Shown here: positions 53,362 through 62,307 of the stretch, in pieces
How positions within the stretch are numbered: the stretch's first letter is position 1
Layout: each line of letters opens with the position of its first letter
DNA from: RGIG8244 sp045639325
GTDB taxonomy: Bacteria; Verrucomicrobiota; Lentisphaeria; Victivallales; UBA1829
Length of the DNA: 64,000 nt
Direction of reading: 5' to 3'
NCBI GenBank assembly: GCA_045639325.1
Contig: JAZUCU010000019.1
Location: 1 to 64,000, forward strand
The notes under the pieces: generated by a model
Told to the model about the DNA's origin: nothing
The model's database searches: none
Seen by the model: the letters and a program-made list of their open reading frames with translations, nothing else
Made by a program: the position numbers and the translations under genes

Positions 53362-54162
53362 TTAATACGGGAACAATTCCTGGAATTCTTCCGGAGTGAC
53401 CGCTCGGCCGTAAGGGGAATATTCAAATAATTCCGCATATTTTACCGGATGATGATAACGTTTTTCCAGCTGTTCTGCGGCATATTCCGCAATCGTTTTG
53501 AAACGGATACCCCAATGTTCATCCAGGTGCGCACGCTTCTGTTCCCATGTCCAGCCTTCGACAGAAAAATCTTTCATGCCTTTCGTGAACGGCAGCCATT
53601 CGTAAAATTGGGAAACATGACAATCCAGAACGTGGAATTTCTCTTCTATCACCGAATCAATTTCCACTACCGCATCCGGTTGAACCGGCGCAGGTTTCGT
53701 AAAACGGTCGTAAGCATAGGCAAAGACCGGATTCACTTCCGGAATGGGCGTATCCGGGCAATACAGGGGCACCATTAAAAGATATGCCGCATCCTGAATC
53801 AATTGTGCCGTTGCACGATGATCGGCGTGATAATCGCAATTACGATGGGTTATGACCACGTCCGGCTGATAGGCACGGATCATGCGGATGATTTTTTCCC
53901 GATTTTCCAGAGTGACCTCGATCCCGCAGTCGGGAATGTCCATGACCTCATAGGCATCAAGTCCTGCCAGCGCAGCGGATTTCTGCGTTTCTTCGTAACG
54001 GCGTGCCGCAAGCGCTTTGCGTTCCATAGACTGGTGACCGCAATCGCCGTTGCTGACAGATACGAACTTGACATGATGTCCGTTCTTAATCAATTTAAGG
54101 GAAGTCCCGCCCATCATCAAATCCGCATCATCAGGATGTGCACCGAAAAACATATAACGCAT
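53362..54162 (-). CDS. PIG-L/LmbE-family deacetylase
   Basis: 266 residues from the ATG preceded by GGGGG; a TTG two codons earlier is less likely. Zn motif 'GAHPDDADLMMGG' (H9, D11, D12) and 'DYHADHRATAQLI' with the later His. Members N-deacetylate GlcNAc-linked metabolites, lipids or oligosaccharides. Follows the GT-C-like gene by 17 bases on the same strand, so a step on a lipid-linked or released amino sugar is possible. Confidence 0.9.
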   Translation of the reverse strand: MRYMFFGAHPDDADLMMGGTSLKLIKNGHHVKFVSVSNGDCGHQSMERKALAARRYEETQKSAALAGLDAYEVMDIPDCGIEVTLENREKIIRMIRAYQPDVVITHRNCDYHADHRATAQLIQDAAYLLMVPLYCPDTPIPEVNPVFAYAYDRFTKPAPVQPDAVVEIDSVIEEKFHVLDCHVSQFYEWLPFTKGMKDFSVEGWTWEQKRAHLDEHWGIRFKTIAEYAAEQLEKRYHHPVKYAELFEYSPYGRAVTPEEFQELFPY

Positions 54163-54179
54163 AATCAACCCCCTTCCAT

Positions 54180-55835
54180 TTATTTCAAAAAAAGTAAAAC
54201 TGCCAGTTTGTTTTCTGTTTTAGCCGCCTTGTCCGATAAGGTAAGCGGTTCATTCAACACGATGCCATCCAAGTCGATACGGTAACGGGCAAAATCATCA
54301 CGGGTTCCAATCAATGCCCCGCCGGATTGATTTTTCAATTTTTCAAAATCCGCCCGGTCAGAAAGAATTTTTACCGGCAAAGACGGGTCATCCGTCCGCA
54401 GATACATTTTACATTCCGCCACGGCATCACCGGGGAGAAGATAAATACATTGAGGCGCTTTCATGTCATATTGTTTCTGCAGCAACAGTTTTGTTTGCAT
54501 CAGGAACGGTTTGCGGACAGAGAATGCACCATCGGATGCGGCAGCAGGGAAGATAATCGCATACAAAGCCAACAGGACAAACGCCGTAACCGGAATCACA
54601 CGGTCAGGAACAGGGTCGACGCCGCAGATTTCCGGCAAGGACTTTTTCTGCTTTTTCCGGCGAAGCATGAGAGACTGCCAGATGAAAATCAATACTCCGG
54701 TAAGCGGTGCACCGAAATAAAACACCGCAACAAACCAATTGGGATATGCCATGCCATGAACAAGATAACGGGGTCCCAGCCACATAAAAAGGAATGGCGT
54801 AATCAACAGGATCGCCGCCGCCAAAGGCATCAGGGCATCCATAAGCCGGAACAGTAATTTACTGATCAATTGGGGAATGGTCATTGCGGCTGCAGTCATC
54901 ATCACGCCGCAGAGAATCGCGCAGATTCCTAACAGCGGCAGGGCTGTATTCTTCAGGAAGAATGTGCTGAATGCGGTAATCAGGAACCAGTAAAAAAGCA
55001 AACGGAAATCGTTGCCGACTTTGCGACGTTTGACAATATCAAAAAACGCAAGTACGATGAGCGGCAGCCAGGGTAAGGACATGCCAACAATCCGGGAGAA
55101 GTCCGTAGAAAGGGAAATCCCGAAGTCCGTACAGCGGAAATCGCAGAAATAAGAAAACAGCAGATAACTGCCGATGCCGACAAGCAACCCGGTAAGGTTA
55201 CGCCAGTTATAAAGATTGCATGTTCTTGTATTCAAAGAACAATCAAAAATCATAAACAGAACCGGAACCAATGCGAATATGCCGCCGGAATAAAATGCAA
55301 AGGCTGTCAGGAACCAGAAAAGAATGGAACTGAGACAGGTGATTTTTTCGCGGGAATAAAGATAAATCGCAGTCGTCCAGAGAGTCAAGGCACAAAGAGT
55401 CATTTCAGCCGTAACCATCCTGCCGGCGGAAAGGAATCCGGTCAAAGTCAAACAGAACCAGCCGGATGCAATGGCCGCGGAACGCCCCGCAAGTTTATGG
55501 GCAATGGTAATAACTGCGCCAAGAACAAACAACGCACCCATTGCGGCAGGCATCCGGGCAGTCGTCTCCGTGACAAATCGGACCGGAGAGGAAAAAAGCC
55601 AGATAAGACGGACAAGGAACCGGTTCTTCTCCGGCATGATGTCAGGATTCAACATGTAATCCTGCGCCGCAACAGCGGCTGTACATTCGAGGGGAGAAAA
55701 CGCTCCGGTTCCCAAATTCCAGAACAACAGGAGAACCGCTGCTCCCCAGAGGAAAAGCCATTGTTTATGACGGCTGATTCCGGCAAGCAGCGTTCTGTTG
55801 CAATCGTTAAAACGCAGAATCGTAAAGTCTGCCAT
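54180..55835 (-). CDS. GT-C-fold (PMT/ArnT-like) membrane protein
   Basis: 551 residues with about 11 hydrophobic spans. The N-terminal 'GAFSPLECTAAVAAQDYML' region and the following 'ARMPAAMGALFVLGAV' resemble the PMT_2/ArnT family, which uses polyprenyl-phosphate sugars. The usual catalytic Asp-Glu in the first loop is only Leu-Glu here, so activity is uncertain. No clear Shine-Dalgarno; nine bases after argC. The reading frame is intact. Confidence 0.72.
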   Translation of the reverse strand: MADFTILRFNDCNRTLLAGISRHKQWLFLWGAAVLLLFWNLGTGAFSPLECTAAVAAQDYMLNPDIMPEKNRFLVRLIWLFSSPVRFVTETTARMPAAMGALFVLGAVITIAHKLAGRSAAIASGWFCLTLTGFLSAGRMVTAEMTLCALTLWTTAIYLYSREKITCLSSILFWFLTAFAFYSGGIFALVPVLFMIFDCSLNTRTCNLYNWRNLTGLLVGIGSYLLFSYFCDFRCTDFGISLSTDFSRIVGMSLPWLPLIVLAFFDIVKRRKVGNDFRLLFYWFLITAFSTFFLKNTALPLLGICAILCGVMMTAAAMTIPQLISKLLFRLMDALMPLAAAILLITPFLFMWLGPRYLVHGMAYPNWFVAVFYFGAPLTGVLIFIWQSLMLRRKKQKKSLPEICGVDPVPDRVIPVTAFVLLALYAIIFPAAASDGAFSVRKPFLMQTKLLLQKQYDMKAPQCIYLLPGDAVAECKMYLRTDDPSLPVKILSDRADFEKLKNQSGGALIGTRDDFARYRIDLDGIVLNEPLTLSDKAAKTENKLAVLLFLK

Positions 55836-55844
55836 AATAACGAA

Positions 55845-56873
55845 TTAGAGCAAACCTTCCGTTTCCGGGAGACCGAAACGGATATTCATGCACTGAACAG
55901 CCTGACCGGATGCACCTTTTGTCAGATTGTCGATGCAGCTGAAAAGGATCACTTTATTGGTGTGTTTATCGTAAACGCAGCCGATTTCGCACACGTTGGT
56001 GAAGGTGACATGTTTTGTATCGGGCAATTTACCGATGCCGAGATAACGTACAAATGCTTCGTTATCATAAGCATCACGGAATGCCTGATCGGCAGCTTCG
56101 GGAGTGAATTTATCGGTAGGATTCAGATAAATGGTGGAATTGATACCGCGGTTGACGGGGATCAGGTGGGGAACAAAGTTGATGTTCAAGGATTCCACGC
56201 CAGCTGCAACAGCCAATTCCTGTTCGATTTCCGGGAGGTGACGATGTCCGGTGGGAGCATAAGCGCGAACGCTTTCGTTACATTCCGGGAAGATGTAGGG
56301 CAGATCAACTTTACGACCGGCACCGGTGACGCCGCTCAAACTGGAAGCGATGATGCCTTCGGTAGAAACCAGACCGGCATTGAGCAGAACTGTTGTGGGC
56401 AGGAGGATACTGGTGACATAGCAGCCGGGGCATGCAACAAGATTTGTCTTACGGATGTCTTCGCGATAACGTTCGGGGAGACCGTAGACAGCATCTTTGA
56501 GCAGTTCGGGTGCGGGATGATCCACTTTGTAATACTGTTTGTATTTATCAAGAGAGCGGAGACGGAAGTCAGCACTGATGTCAAAAACCGGAATACCGCC
56601 CTTCATCAAAGGAGCAGCATATTCAGCAGCGAGGCCGTGAGGAAGAGCCAGGAAAGCAGCATCGCAGGTAGCGAGGATCTCATTGACATCAGGGTTTGAG
56701 AACTTGAGACCGAGTCCGGCGAGACGGGGGAAGATTTCAGAAATATCTTTACCGGCATTCTGTCTGGAGGTAATGACCTTGATCTCAACGGAAGGATGAC
56801 GGGAAAGGATACGGAGTAATTCTTCACCGGCATAACCGGCAGCGCCAACGATAGCAATACGGATCTTTTTCAT
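55845..56873 (-). CDS. argC: N-acetyl-gamma-glutamyl-phosphate reductase
   Basis: 342 residues from the ATG giving MKKIRIAIVGAAGYAG; a nearer upstream ATG would leave no room for a ribosome binding site. Third step of arginine synthesis. NADP-binding 'GAAGYAGEEL', catalytic Cys in 'ACPGCYVTS', 'HRHLPEIEQEL' and 'FVPHLIPVNRGI' of the family. The gene lies just after a 155-base palindrome and before two glycan-related membrane/deacetylase genes. Confidence 0.96.
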   Translation of the reverse strand: MKKIRIAIVGAAGYAGEELLRILSRHPSVEIKVITSRQNAGKDISEIFPRLAGLGLKFSNPDVNEILATCDAAFLALPHGLAAEYAAPLMKGGIPVFDISADFRLRSLDKYKQYYKVDHPAPELLKDAVYGLPERYREDIRKTNLVACPGCYVTSILLPTTVLLNAGLVSTEGIIASSLSGVTGAGRKVDLPYIFPECNESVRAYAPTGHRHLPEIEQELAVAAGVESLNINFVPHLIPVNRGINSTIYLNPTDKFTPEAADQAFRDAYDNEAFVRYLGIGKLPDTKHVTFTNVCEIGCVYDKHTNKVILFSCIDNLTKGASGQAVQCMNIRFGLPETEGLL

Positions 56874-56898
56874 AATATACATACCTTTCAATAGTGGC

Positions 56899-57053
56899 AA
56901 TTTCAAAAGTCTTCAAAAATGTCTGAAAACTCTTGTTGAGTTCTGAAAATGGAGCGTTTTCGATGGTTATTCTACGAATAGCCATACTCAAACTACCATT
57001 TCCATCTTCTCAACAATCTTTTTTCAGTCAAATTTTGCCGGACTTTTGAAATT
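56899..57053. repeat. 155-base imperfect palindrome with perfect 13-base termini (MITE-like)
   Basis: Ends AATTTCAAAAGTC (56899-56911) and GACTTTTGAAATT (57041-57053). Inside, the arms pair again around TTGTTGAG, TGxCTGAAAA and RAAATGG, and the centre (56963-56985) is a hairpin ATGGTTATTC-TAC-GAATAGCCAT with one wobble. The symmetry centre coincides with the middle of the element. No coding frame. No target duplication is obvious. It sits between the rpsI terminator and argC and may affect argC expression. Confidence 0.7.
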
Positions 57054-57063
57054 ACCCCGATAA

Positions 57064-57097
57064 ATAAAAAAACCGGAGCCATAAAAAACTCCGGTTT
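57064..57097 (-). terminator. Rho-independent terminator of rplM-rpsI
   Basis: Minus strand: 9-base stem AAACCGGAG / CTCCGGTTT (57070-57097), 10-base loop, followed by a run of T. About 23 bases after the rpsI stop. Confidence 0.88.
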
Positions 57098-57119
57098 GAT
57101 AAGTAAACGCAAAAAGAGA

Positions 57120-57515
57120 TTAGCGTTTGGAGAACTGGAAGCGTTTTCTTGCGCCCGGCTGACCAGATTTCTTACGTTCTTTTTCTCTGGGATCGCGGGT
57201 AAGCATACCGCTGTTCTTCAAGACTTTTCTCAGGTCTTCGTCAACTTTGACCAATGCACGGGAGATACCGTGGCGGAGAGCGCCAGCCTGACCGGATTTA
57301 CCGCCGCCGGAGAGAACAGCGCAGACATCGTACTGGCCGTTTGTACCGGTTACGTTAAGGGGCTGGAGGATGAAACCGCGGAGGGCTTCAACTTCAAAGT
57401 ACTGTTCAAATTCAACGCCGTTGACTTTGATTTTGCCGGAACCACTGCAGATCCGGACGCGGGCGGTTGCAGTTTTACGGCGACCGGTTGCGTAGATTTC
57501 ATTGGAATTGCTCAT
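57120..57515 (-). CDS. rpsI: 30S ribosomal protein S9
   Basis: 131 residues from the ATG with GGAG nine bases upstream. Signature 'YATGRRKTATARVRI' at the start and the C-terminus 'GARKRFQFSKR', which reaches the decoding P site in other bacteria. Follows rplM by 14 bases, the usual rplM-rpsI order. Confidence 0.97.
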   Translation of the reverse strand: MSNSNEIYATGRRKTATARVRICSGSGKIKVNGVEFEQYFEVEALRGFILQPLNVTGTNGQYDVCAVLSGGGKSGQAGALRHGISRALVKVDEDLRKVLKNSGMLTRDPREKERKKSGQPGARKRFQFSKR

Positions 57516-57529
57516 GATGATGCTCTCCA

Positions 57530-57955
57530 TTACTTCACGATTTCAGGGTTCTGAGCGGCATGCGGATGTTCAGCACCGGCATAAACTTTGAGTTTGCGGT
57601 ACTGAGCGCGGCCGAGACGACCTTTGGGAATCATGCCCCAAACAGCTTCACGGATCAGACGGTCTGCATGTTTTGCACGCATTTCAGCTGCTGTTTCAGA
57701 TTTCTGACCGCTGCGGTAGCCTGTCCAACGGAGGTAAACTTTACCGTTTTCTTTGTTACCGGTGAGGAGGACTTTATCCGCATTGATCACGATGACGAAA
57801 GCACCGGTATCAACATGAGGAGTATAGGTAGGACGATCTTTTCCACGAAGCGCGTTGGTGATTTTCACCGCCAGACGGCCCAGGGGCTGGTTTGCAGCGT
57901 CGAACACAACATATTTGCGATCGATTTCGCCGACTTTTGCCAGATAAGTTTTCAT
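57530..57955 (-). CDS. rplM: 50S ribosomal protein L13
   Basis: 141 residues. 'DAANQPLGRLAVKI', 'GDRPTYTPHVDTG'-type core and 'MIPKGRLGRAQYRKLKVYAG' match L13. First gene of the ribosomal pair; promoter at 58081-58108 leaves a leader of about 120 bases, which could carry autoregulation by L13 as known elsewhere. Confidence 0.97.
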   Translation of the reverse strand: MKTYLAKVGEIDRKYVVFDAANQPLGRLAVKITNALRGKDRPTYTPHVDTGAFVIVINADKVLLTGNKENGKVYLRWTGYRSGQKSETAAEMRAKHADRLIREAVWGMIPKGRLGRAQYRKLKVYAGAEHPHAAQNPEIVK

Positions 57956-58080
57956 AGTTTGGATTGCTCCGATTACAGATTTTTTTAATCACTGAAAAAC
58001 GAATTGCGACTCCTGAAAACTGCCAGATTTCCATTTGTCTTTCCCCGGACGCACTCGGGAATACATCCGTGAATTCATAT

Positions 58081-58108
58081 AATTTATCACATCTTTTTCA
58101 AAATGCAA
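58081..58108 (-). promoter_or_regulatory. Promoter of rplM-rpsI
   Basis: Minus strand: -35 TTGCAT, 16-base spacer ending TGTGA, -10 TAAATT (extended -10). Very similar to the tRNA-Arg promoter at 30438-30465. Confidence 0.58.
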
Positions 58109-58136
58109 ACTTTTTTTAAACTTTTTTTGATTTTTT

Positions 58137-59525
58137 TCAGACTTTAACCTGAATATATTTCCCGCTGCTATCCGGAGACTTGAGTTTTTTCAGAATGGAA
58201 TACAACACAATCGCATTCACAATCGTACACAATGTCCAGGATATCGGATAGGAATACAGCAACACCTCAAGTTTCGGCTCCGCCATCCGGCGGAACACAA
58301 ATTCCAGCCAGAGGATACGGAACAATGCGGCAAAACACAAAGTGGTAAGAGTCGGCAGAACCGTGTAACCCAATCCGCGCAAAGCCCCGTTATAAGCATC
58401 CATAGATGCCAGAGTAAAATAGGTAAAGAACAGAATCTTCAAGCGGAGCATGCCCCACGCCACCACCTGCGGATCACTGTTGAACATCCGGATCAGCGGC
58501 TCACCGAAAATCAAAATAATCATAGAAACAACAAATACGGAAAGGCAGGACATAAAAAGGGTATCCCGCACGCTTGCACGCACCCGGTCATACTGCTTTC
58601 CGCCGTAATTCTGTCCGACGAAAGCAATTGCGGTGTGATGAAAACCGTAAATGATAGAGTAACACAACCATTCGAGGGTCAACACCGCAGTATTTCCGGC
58701 GGTACATGCGGCACCGAAATAATTGATCCCGCCCTGCATCAACATATTGGAAAGCGCAAAACATCCACTCTGAATACCGGCAGGAAAACCGATGTAAAGA
58801 ATCTTCCACAAAAGCGGGAAATCGATCCGGATATTACGAAGCACCAGGCGACTGGAGCCATGAGAATTCATCAAGGCCCGGATCACCAGCCATGCGCTGA
58901 TGATTTGCGAAATAACCGTTGCAACTGCGACACCCGCCACATCCATTTTGCATACAACAACAAAGAACAGATTCAAAAACACGTTTACCACACCGGCAAT
59001 CGTCAGATAATAGAGTGGACGGCGGGTATCACCGACTGCCCGGAGAATAGCACAACCGAAGTTATAAACCATGAGAGAGGGGAATCCGGCGATGATAATC
59101 ATAAGATACACCTTTGCCCGGGTAAAAATCTCGACAGGCACATCGGTAATCCGGAGTGTCCAATCACAAAGCAAAAATCCGGTAAGCATCATAACAATTC
59201 CAAGGATGATCGCGATGGCGATGGATGTATGAGTTGTCCGGATCGTATTGCGATTGTCTTTTGCGCCGAAGTATTGAGCAACAAGCACATTAACACCAAT
59301 CGAAACGCCCATGAACACATTCACCATCATACTGCAAATAGCAGCTGTGGCACCGATTGCGCCCATGGATTGATAGGAAGCAAACCGGCCGATCACCACC
59401 AGGTCAGCGGCATGAAACAACTGCTGCAGAACAGTGGTAAGAATCAACGGGATTGCGAAAGCAATGATTTTGCTCATCAACGGACCTTGACACATATCCA
59501 TTTTATTACGTTGAACAAGAGCCAT
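58137..59525 (-). CDS. MATE-family efflux transporter
   Basis: 462 residues from the ATG 'MALVQRNK'; a TTG start five codons earlier is possible. About 12 spans. 'MSKIIAFAIPLILTTVLQQLFHAADLVVIGRF' is characteristic of the NorM/DinF-type MATE family, which exports drugs or metabolites using Na+ or H+. It resembles the MepA/DinF-like branch. Ligand unknown. Promoter at 59583-59611. Confidence 0.93.
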   Translation of the reverse strand: MALVQRNKMDMCQGPLMSKIIAFAIPLILTTVLQQLFHAADLVVIGRFASYQSMGAIGATAAICSMMVNVFMGVSIGVNVLVAQYFGAKDNRNTIRTTHTSIAIAIILGIVMMLTGFLLCDWTLRITDVPVEIFTRAKVYLMIIIAGFPSLMVYNFGCAILRAVGDTRRPLYYLTIAGVVNVFLNLFFVVVCKMDVAGVAVATVISQIISAWLVIRALMNSHGSSRLVLRNIRIDFPLLWKILYIGFPAGIQSGCFALSNMLMQGGINYFGAACTAGNTAVLTLEWLCYSIIYGFHHTAIAFVGQNYGGKQYDRVRASVRDTLFMSCLSVFVVSMIILIFGEPLIRMFNSDPQVVAWGMLRLKILFFTYFTLASMDAYNGALRGLGYTVLPTLTTLCFAALFRILWLEFVFRRMAEPKLEVLLYSYPISWTLCTIVNAIVLYSILKKLKSPDSSGKYIQVKV

Positions 59526-59582
59526 GGGAATATGATCCAACCTTCCTTGATTTGTGGGAATAAAAAAATAGAGTGAACAAAT

Positions 59583-59611
59583 ACTATATCCCGTAAAAAA
59601 GAAAAATGCAA
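59583..59611 (-). promoter_or_regulatory. Promoter of the MATE gene
   Basis: Minus strand: -35 TTGCAT, 17-base spacer, -10 TATAGT, about 57 bases before the ATG. Confidence 0.5.
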
Positions 59612-59675
59612 ATACAAAAAGAAGTTATTTTCCGGATTATTTTCTCTTTTTTCCAAAATTTCTTTCTTTTTTGAT

Positions 59676-59704
59676 TTGCACTTATACCGTTTATGAAGTA
59701 TATT
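59676..59704 (+). promoter_or_regulatory. Promoter of the ymdB-nadC-lol operon
   Basis: -35 TTGCAC, 17-base spacer, -10 TATATT, 39 bases before the ATG at 59744. Confidence 0.58.
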
Positions 59705-59743
59705 GACATGTTATATTATAGAATAGGAAATACAGGAGAAATT

Positions 59744-60553
59744 ATGGCTGGACCGGTTTTGAATCTTCTTTTTTTCGGAGACGTAGTAGGTAAAGGCGGG
59801 AGACGCGCAGTAGCGGCAATCACACCGCAGCTGCGTCAGAAATACAATTGTCAGTTCGTGATTGCCAATGCAGAAAACAGTGCATGCGGCGCCGGGTTGA
59901 CGCAATCCAGTTTGAAGGAAATGCCCGGCGTGGATGTATACACAGCAGGTGACCACGTATGGGACAGAAAAGAATTTGAACAGGAAATCAACGGAATTAA
60001 AAATGTCATCCGCCCTGCAAACCTGGCAAAATGTCAGCCCGGCAAAGGCTGGGATTATTTCCGTAATCCGGTGGGCGGCGATGTTGCCGTGATCTCCCTC
60101 ATGGGAAAAGTCTTCATGAAAGACAGCGCCTATTGTCCGTTCGAAACCGTGGAAGAAATTCTCAAGCAGATTCCGATTACAGTCAAATGCATCATCGTGG
60201 ACTTTCATGCGGAAGCGACCAGTGAAAAGCTGGCGATGGCGCATTTTCTCAATGGCAAAGTGACCGCCGTTCTTGGCACACATACCCATGTTCAAACCGC
60301 AGACGCACGGATCCTTTCCGGCGGCACGGCTGCAATTACCGATGTAGGTATGGTCGGCGGCAATGAAAGTATTCTCGGCCGGAGCTGCGAAGATGTCTTG
60401 CGCAAATTCCGCACCGGGATGCCCTGCAAACTTGCAGTGGTGGAAGAAAACATCCGCTGTGATGCGGTTGTGGTAAGTTATGAAATGAATACAGGAAAAG
60501 CGGTATCGATTACGCCGCTTTCCATAATGTTTGACCCTGATAAGGAGATTTGA
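59744..60553 (+). CDS. ymdB: TIGR00282-family metallophosphoesterase (YmdB-like)
   Basis: 269 residues from the ATG with AGGAG upstream. 'FFGDVVGKGGR', 'NAENSACGAGLT', 'TAGDHVWDRKE', 'DFHAEATSEKLAM' and 'GTHTHVQTADA' are the metal-binding blocks of the YmdB family, a cyclic-nucleotide phosphodiesterase in Bacillus. All metal ligands appear intact. nadC begins two bases after its stop. Confidence 0.93.
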   Translation: MAGPVLNLLFFGDVVGKGGRRAVAAITPQLRQKYNCQFVIANAENSACGAGLTQSSLKEMPGVDVYTAGDHVWDRKEFEQEINGIKNVIRPANLAKCQPGKGWDYFRNPVGGDVAVISLMGKVFMKDSAYCPFETVEEILKQIPITVKCIIVDFHAEATSEKLAMAHFLNGKVTAVLGTHTHVQTADARILSGGTAAITDVGMVGGNESILGRSCEDVLRKFRTGMPCKLAVVEENIRCDAVVVSYEMNTGKAVSITPLSIMFDPDKEI

Positions 60554-60555
60554 AA

Positions 60556-61422
60556 ATGAGTATACCTGAACTTGACATGAAACGCGTTGATATCCTTGTT
60601 GACCTGGCTCTTTCCGAAGACCTGGATGAACGCGGCGACGTAACGACCAATTCCGTTATTCCGGAAAGTCTGAATGTGAAAGCCATTCTGTTGGCAAAAG
60701 AATCCCTCGTCTGCGCCGGTTTGCCGGTTGCAGAACAGGTCTTCAAAAAACTGGATCCCGCGGTTCAATTCACCGCAAAAGTCAAAGACGGCGATGCCTG
60801 CGAAAAAGGAACAGTCATGGCTGAAATCACCGGACCCGCACGCCCGATTCTGATTGGGGAACGGACCGCCTTGAACTTCCTGCAGCGTCTCTGCGGCGTT
60901 GCCACCATGTCCAACCGTTACCAGTCTCTTGCCGGCAACCGGATGCATGTTCTTGACACACGCAAGACAACTCCCGGCTGGCGTAATCTGGAAAAATATG
61001 CGGTGGCAATGGGAGGAGCCCACAATCACCGTATCGGTTTGTTTGACCGCGTGATGTTGAAGGACAATCACCGTGAACTGGCAGGTTTGGAAGGTGCCGG
61101 CGGTATTCTCCGCAGTGTGGAACGTGCCCGCGCCAAGTATCCGGATTTGGAAGTGGAAGTGGAAATCGATTCTCTCGATGAATTGGCAGAAGCCTTGGAA
61201 TCCAAAGCGGAATACATTCTGCTCGATAATATGTCAACGGAAGATATGGCGGAAGCCGTCCGCATCACCGCAGGCAGAGCAAAACTGGAAGCCAGCGGCA
61301 ATGTGACAATTGCCCGTATTGAAGAAATCGCAGCATCCGGCGTTGATTTTGTTTCTTCCGGCGCATTGACACACTCGGTCAAGTCCAGCGACATTTCTCT
61401 TGATATCATTCCGGAAAAGTAA
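60556..61422 (+). CDS. nadC: Nicotinate-nucleotide pyrophosphorylase (carboxylating)
   Basis: 288 residues from the ATG with AAGGAG upstream; a TTG two codons earlier is overlapped by the previous stop. Makes nicotinate mononucleotide from quinolinate and PRPP. 'LDTRKTTPGWRNLEKYAVAMGGAHNHRIGLFD' region (substrate Arg/Lys), 'VEVEIDSLDE' and 'SSGALTHSVKSSDISLDI' are diagnostic. nadA and nadB are not in the window. Confidence 0.96.
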   Translation: MSIPELDMKRVDILVDLALSEDLDERGDVTTNSVIPESLNVKAILLAKESLVCAGLPVAEQVFKKLDPAVQFTAKVKDGDACEKGTVMAEITGPARPILIGERTALNFLQRLCGVATMSNRYQSLAGNRMHVLDTRKTTPGWRNLEKYAVAMGGAHNHRIGLFDRVMLKDNHRELAGLEGAGGILRSVERARAKYPDLEVEVEIDSLDELAEALESKAEYILLDNMSTEDMAEAVRITAGRAKLEASGNVTIARIEEIAASGVDFVSSGALTHSVKSSDISLDIIPEK

Positions 61423-61435
61423 GGAACGGTATTCT

Positions 61436-62278
61436 ATGCTTGACGACCGGGATTATATGCGTCGTCGCGGCAGGGAGGAAAACGATCCCGAAAGCGGCGG
61501 CATGCGCTGTCTGTTTATTCTGATTGTTGCCAATGTTCTGGCATTTATTCTGTTCCGGAGTCCGGAGCTGCAGTTGATGCCCCAGGAATTTCTTGCGGGG
61601 AAATATTGGACCATTGTCACAGCACTTTTTATGCATGACGGCTTGTGGCACTTGTTTTTCAATATGTTCTCGTTATACATCTTCGGGCAGATGGTTGCGC
61701 CAGTCATTGGTGCGAAACGCTTCCTGTGGCTGTATTTTGTTGCGGGGATCGGCGGCAATCTCATCTGGCTGCTTGCGAACCTGAACAGTCCTGCCGGGCT
61801 GGTCGGAGCATCGGGCGCCGTCATGGGCGTGATCATGACGGCTGCAATGATGGCACCGGATGTGGAAATGTTTCTGCTGTTCATTCCGTTCCCGATCAAG
61901 TTGCGGACGATGGCAATTGTATTTCTTGCGCTGGAAATTTTCAGTCAGATCACACAACAATATTCATCCGTTGCCTATCTTGCCCATATCGGCGGATTCT
62001 GCATCGGTTATCTGTTTACGATTCTGTTTCTGAAGCAATATATCCGCTGGGATCCGCTGCATCTTACTGGCGGCCGCAGCAATAACCGGAATCGGAACAA
62101 TCCTTACGGCTGGAAAGTGAGTGGACAGGATCCGAAACAGACAGGACCCCGCCCGGTCACGCAGCAGGAACTGGATATGCTTCTGGACAAAATATCACGG
62201 GAAGGCATCAATGCTTTGAGTGAAGAAGAAATGGCACGGCTGCGTCAGGCGCGGGAGCAGATGCGCGGCGGCAAATAA
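61436..62278 (+). CDS. Rhomboid-family intramembrane serine protease
   Basis: 280 residues from the ATG with AAGGAACGG upstream. Six spans. First-loop 'HDGLWHLFFNMFSLYIFG' (HxxxN), catalytic Ser in 'VGASGAVMGV' and catalytic His in 'YLAHIGGFCIGYL', so the dyad is complete. A charged N-terminus and a C-terminal extension (about 215-280, Asn/Arg-rich then helical) flank the core. Substrates unknown. In the operon between nadC and the lol transporter. Confidence 0.92.
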   Translation: MLDDRDYMRRRGREENDPESGGMRCLFILIVANVLAFILFRSPELQLMPQEFLAGKYWTIVTALFMHDGLWHLFFNMFSLYIFGQMVAPVIGAKRFLWLYFVAGIGGNLIWLLANLNSPAGLVGASGAVMGVIMTAAMMAPDVEMFLLFIPFPIKLRTMAIVFLALEIFSQITQQYSSVAYLAHIGGFCIGYLFTILFLKQYIRWDPLHLTGGRSNNRNRNNPYGWKVSGQDPKQTGPRPVTQQELDMLLDKISREGINALSEEEMARLRQAREQMRGGK

Positions 62279-62307
62279 CCGCAAAGAAAGGTGCGGAAAA
62301 AATAAAA

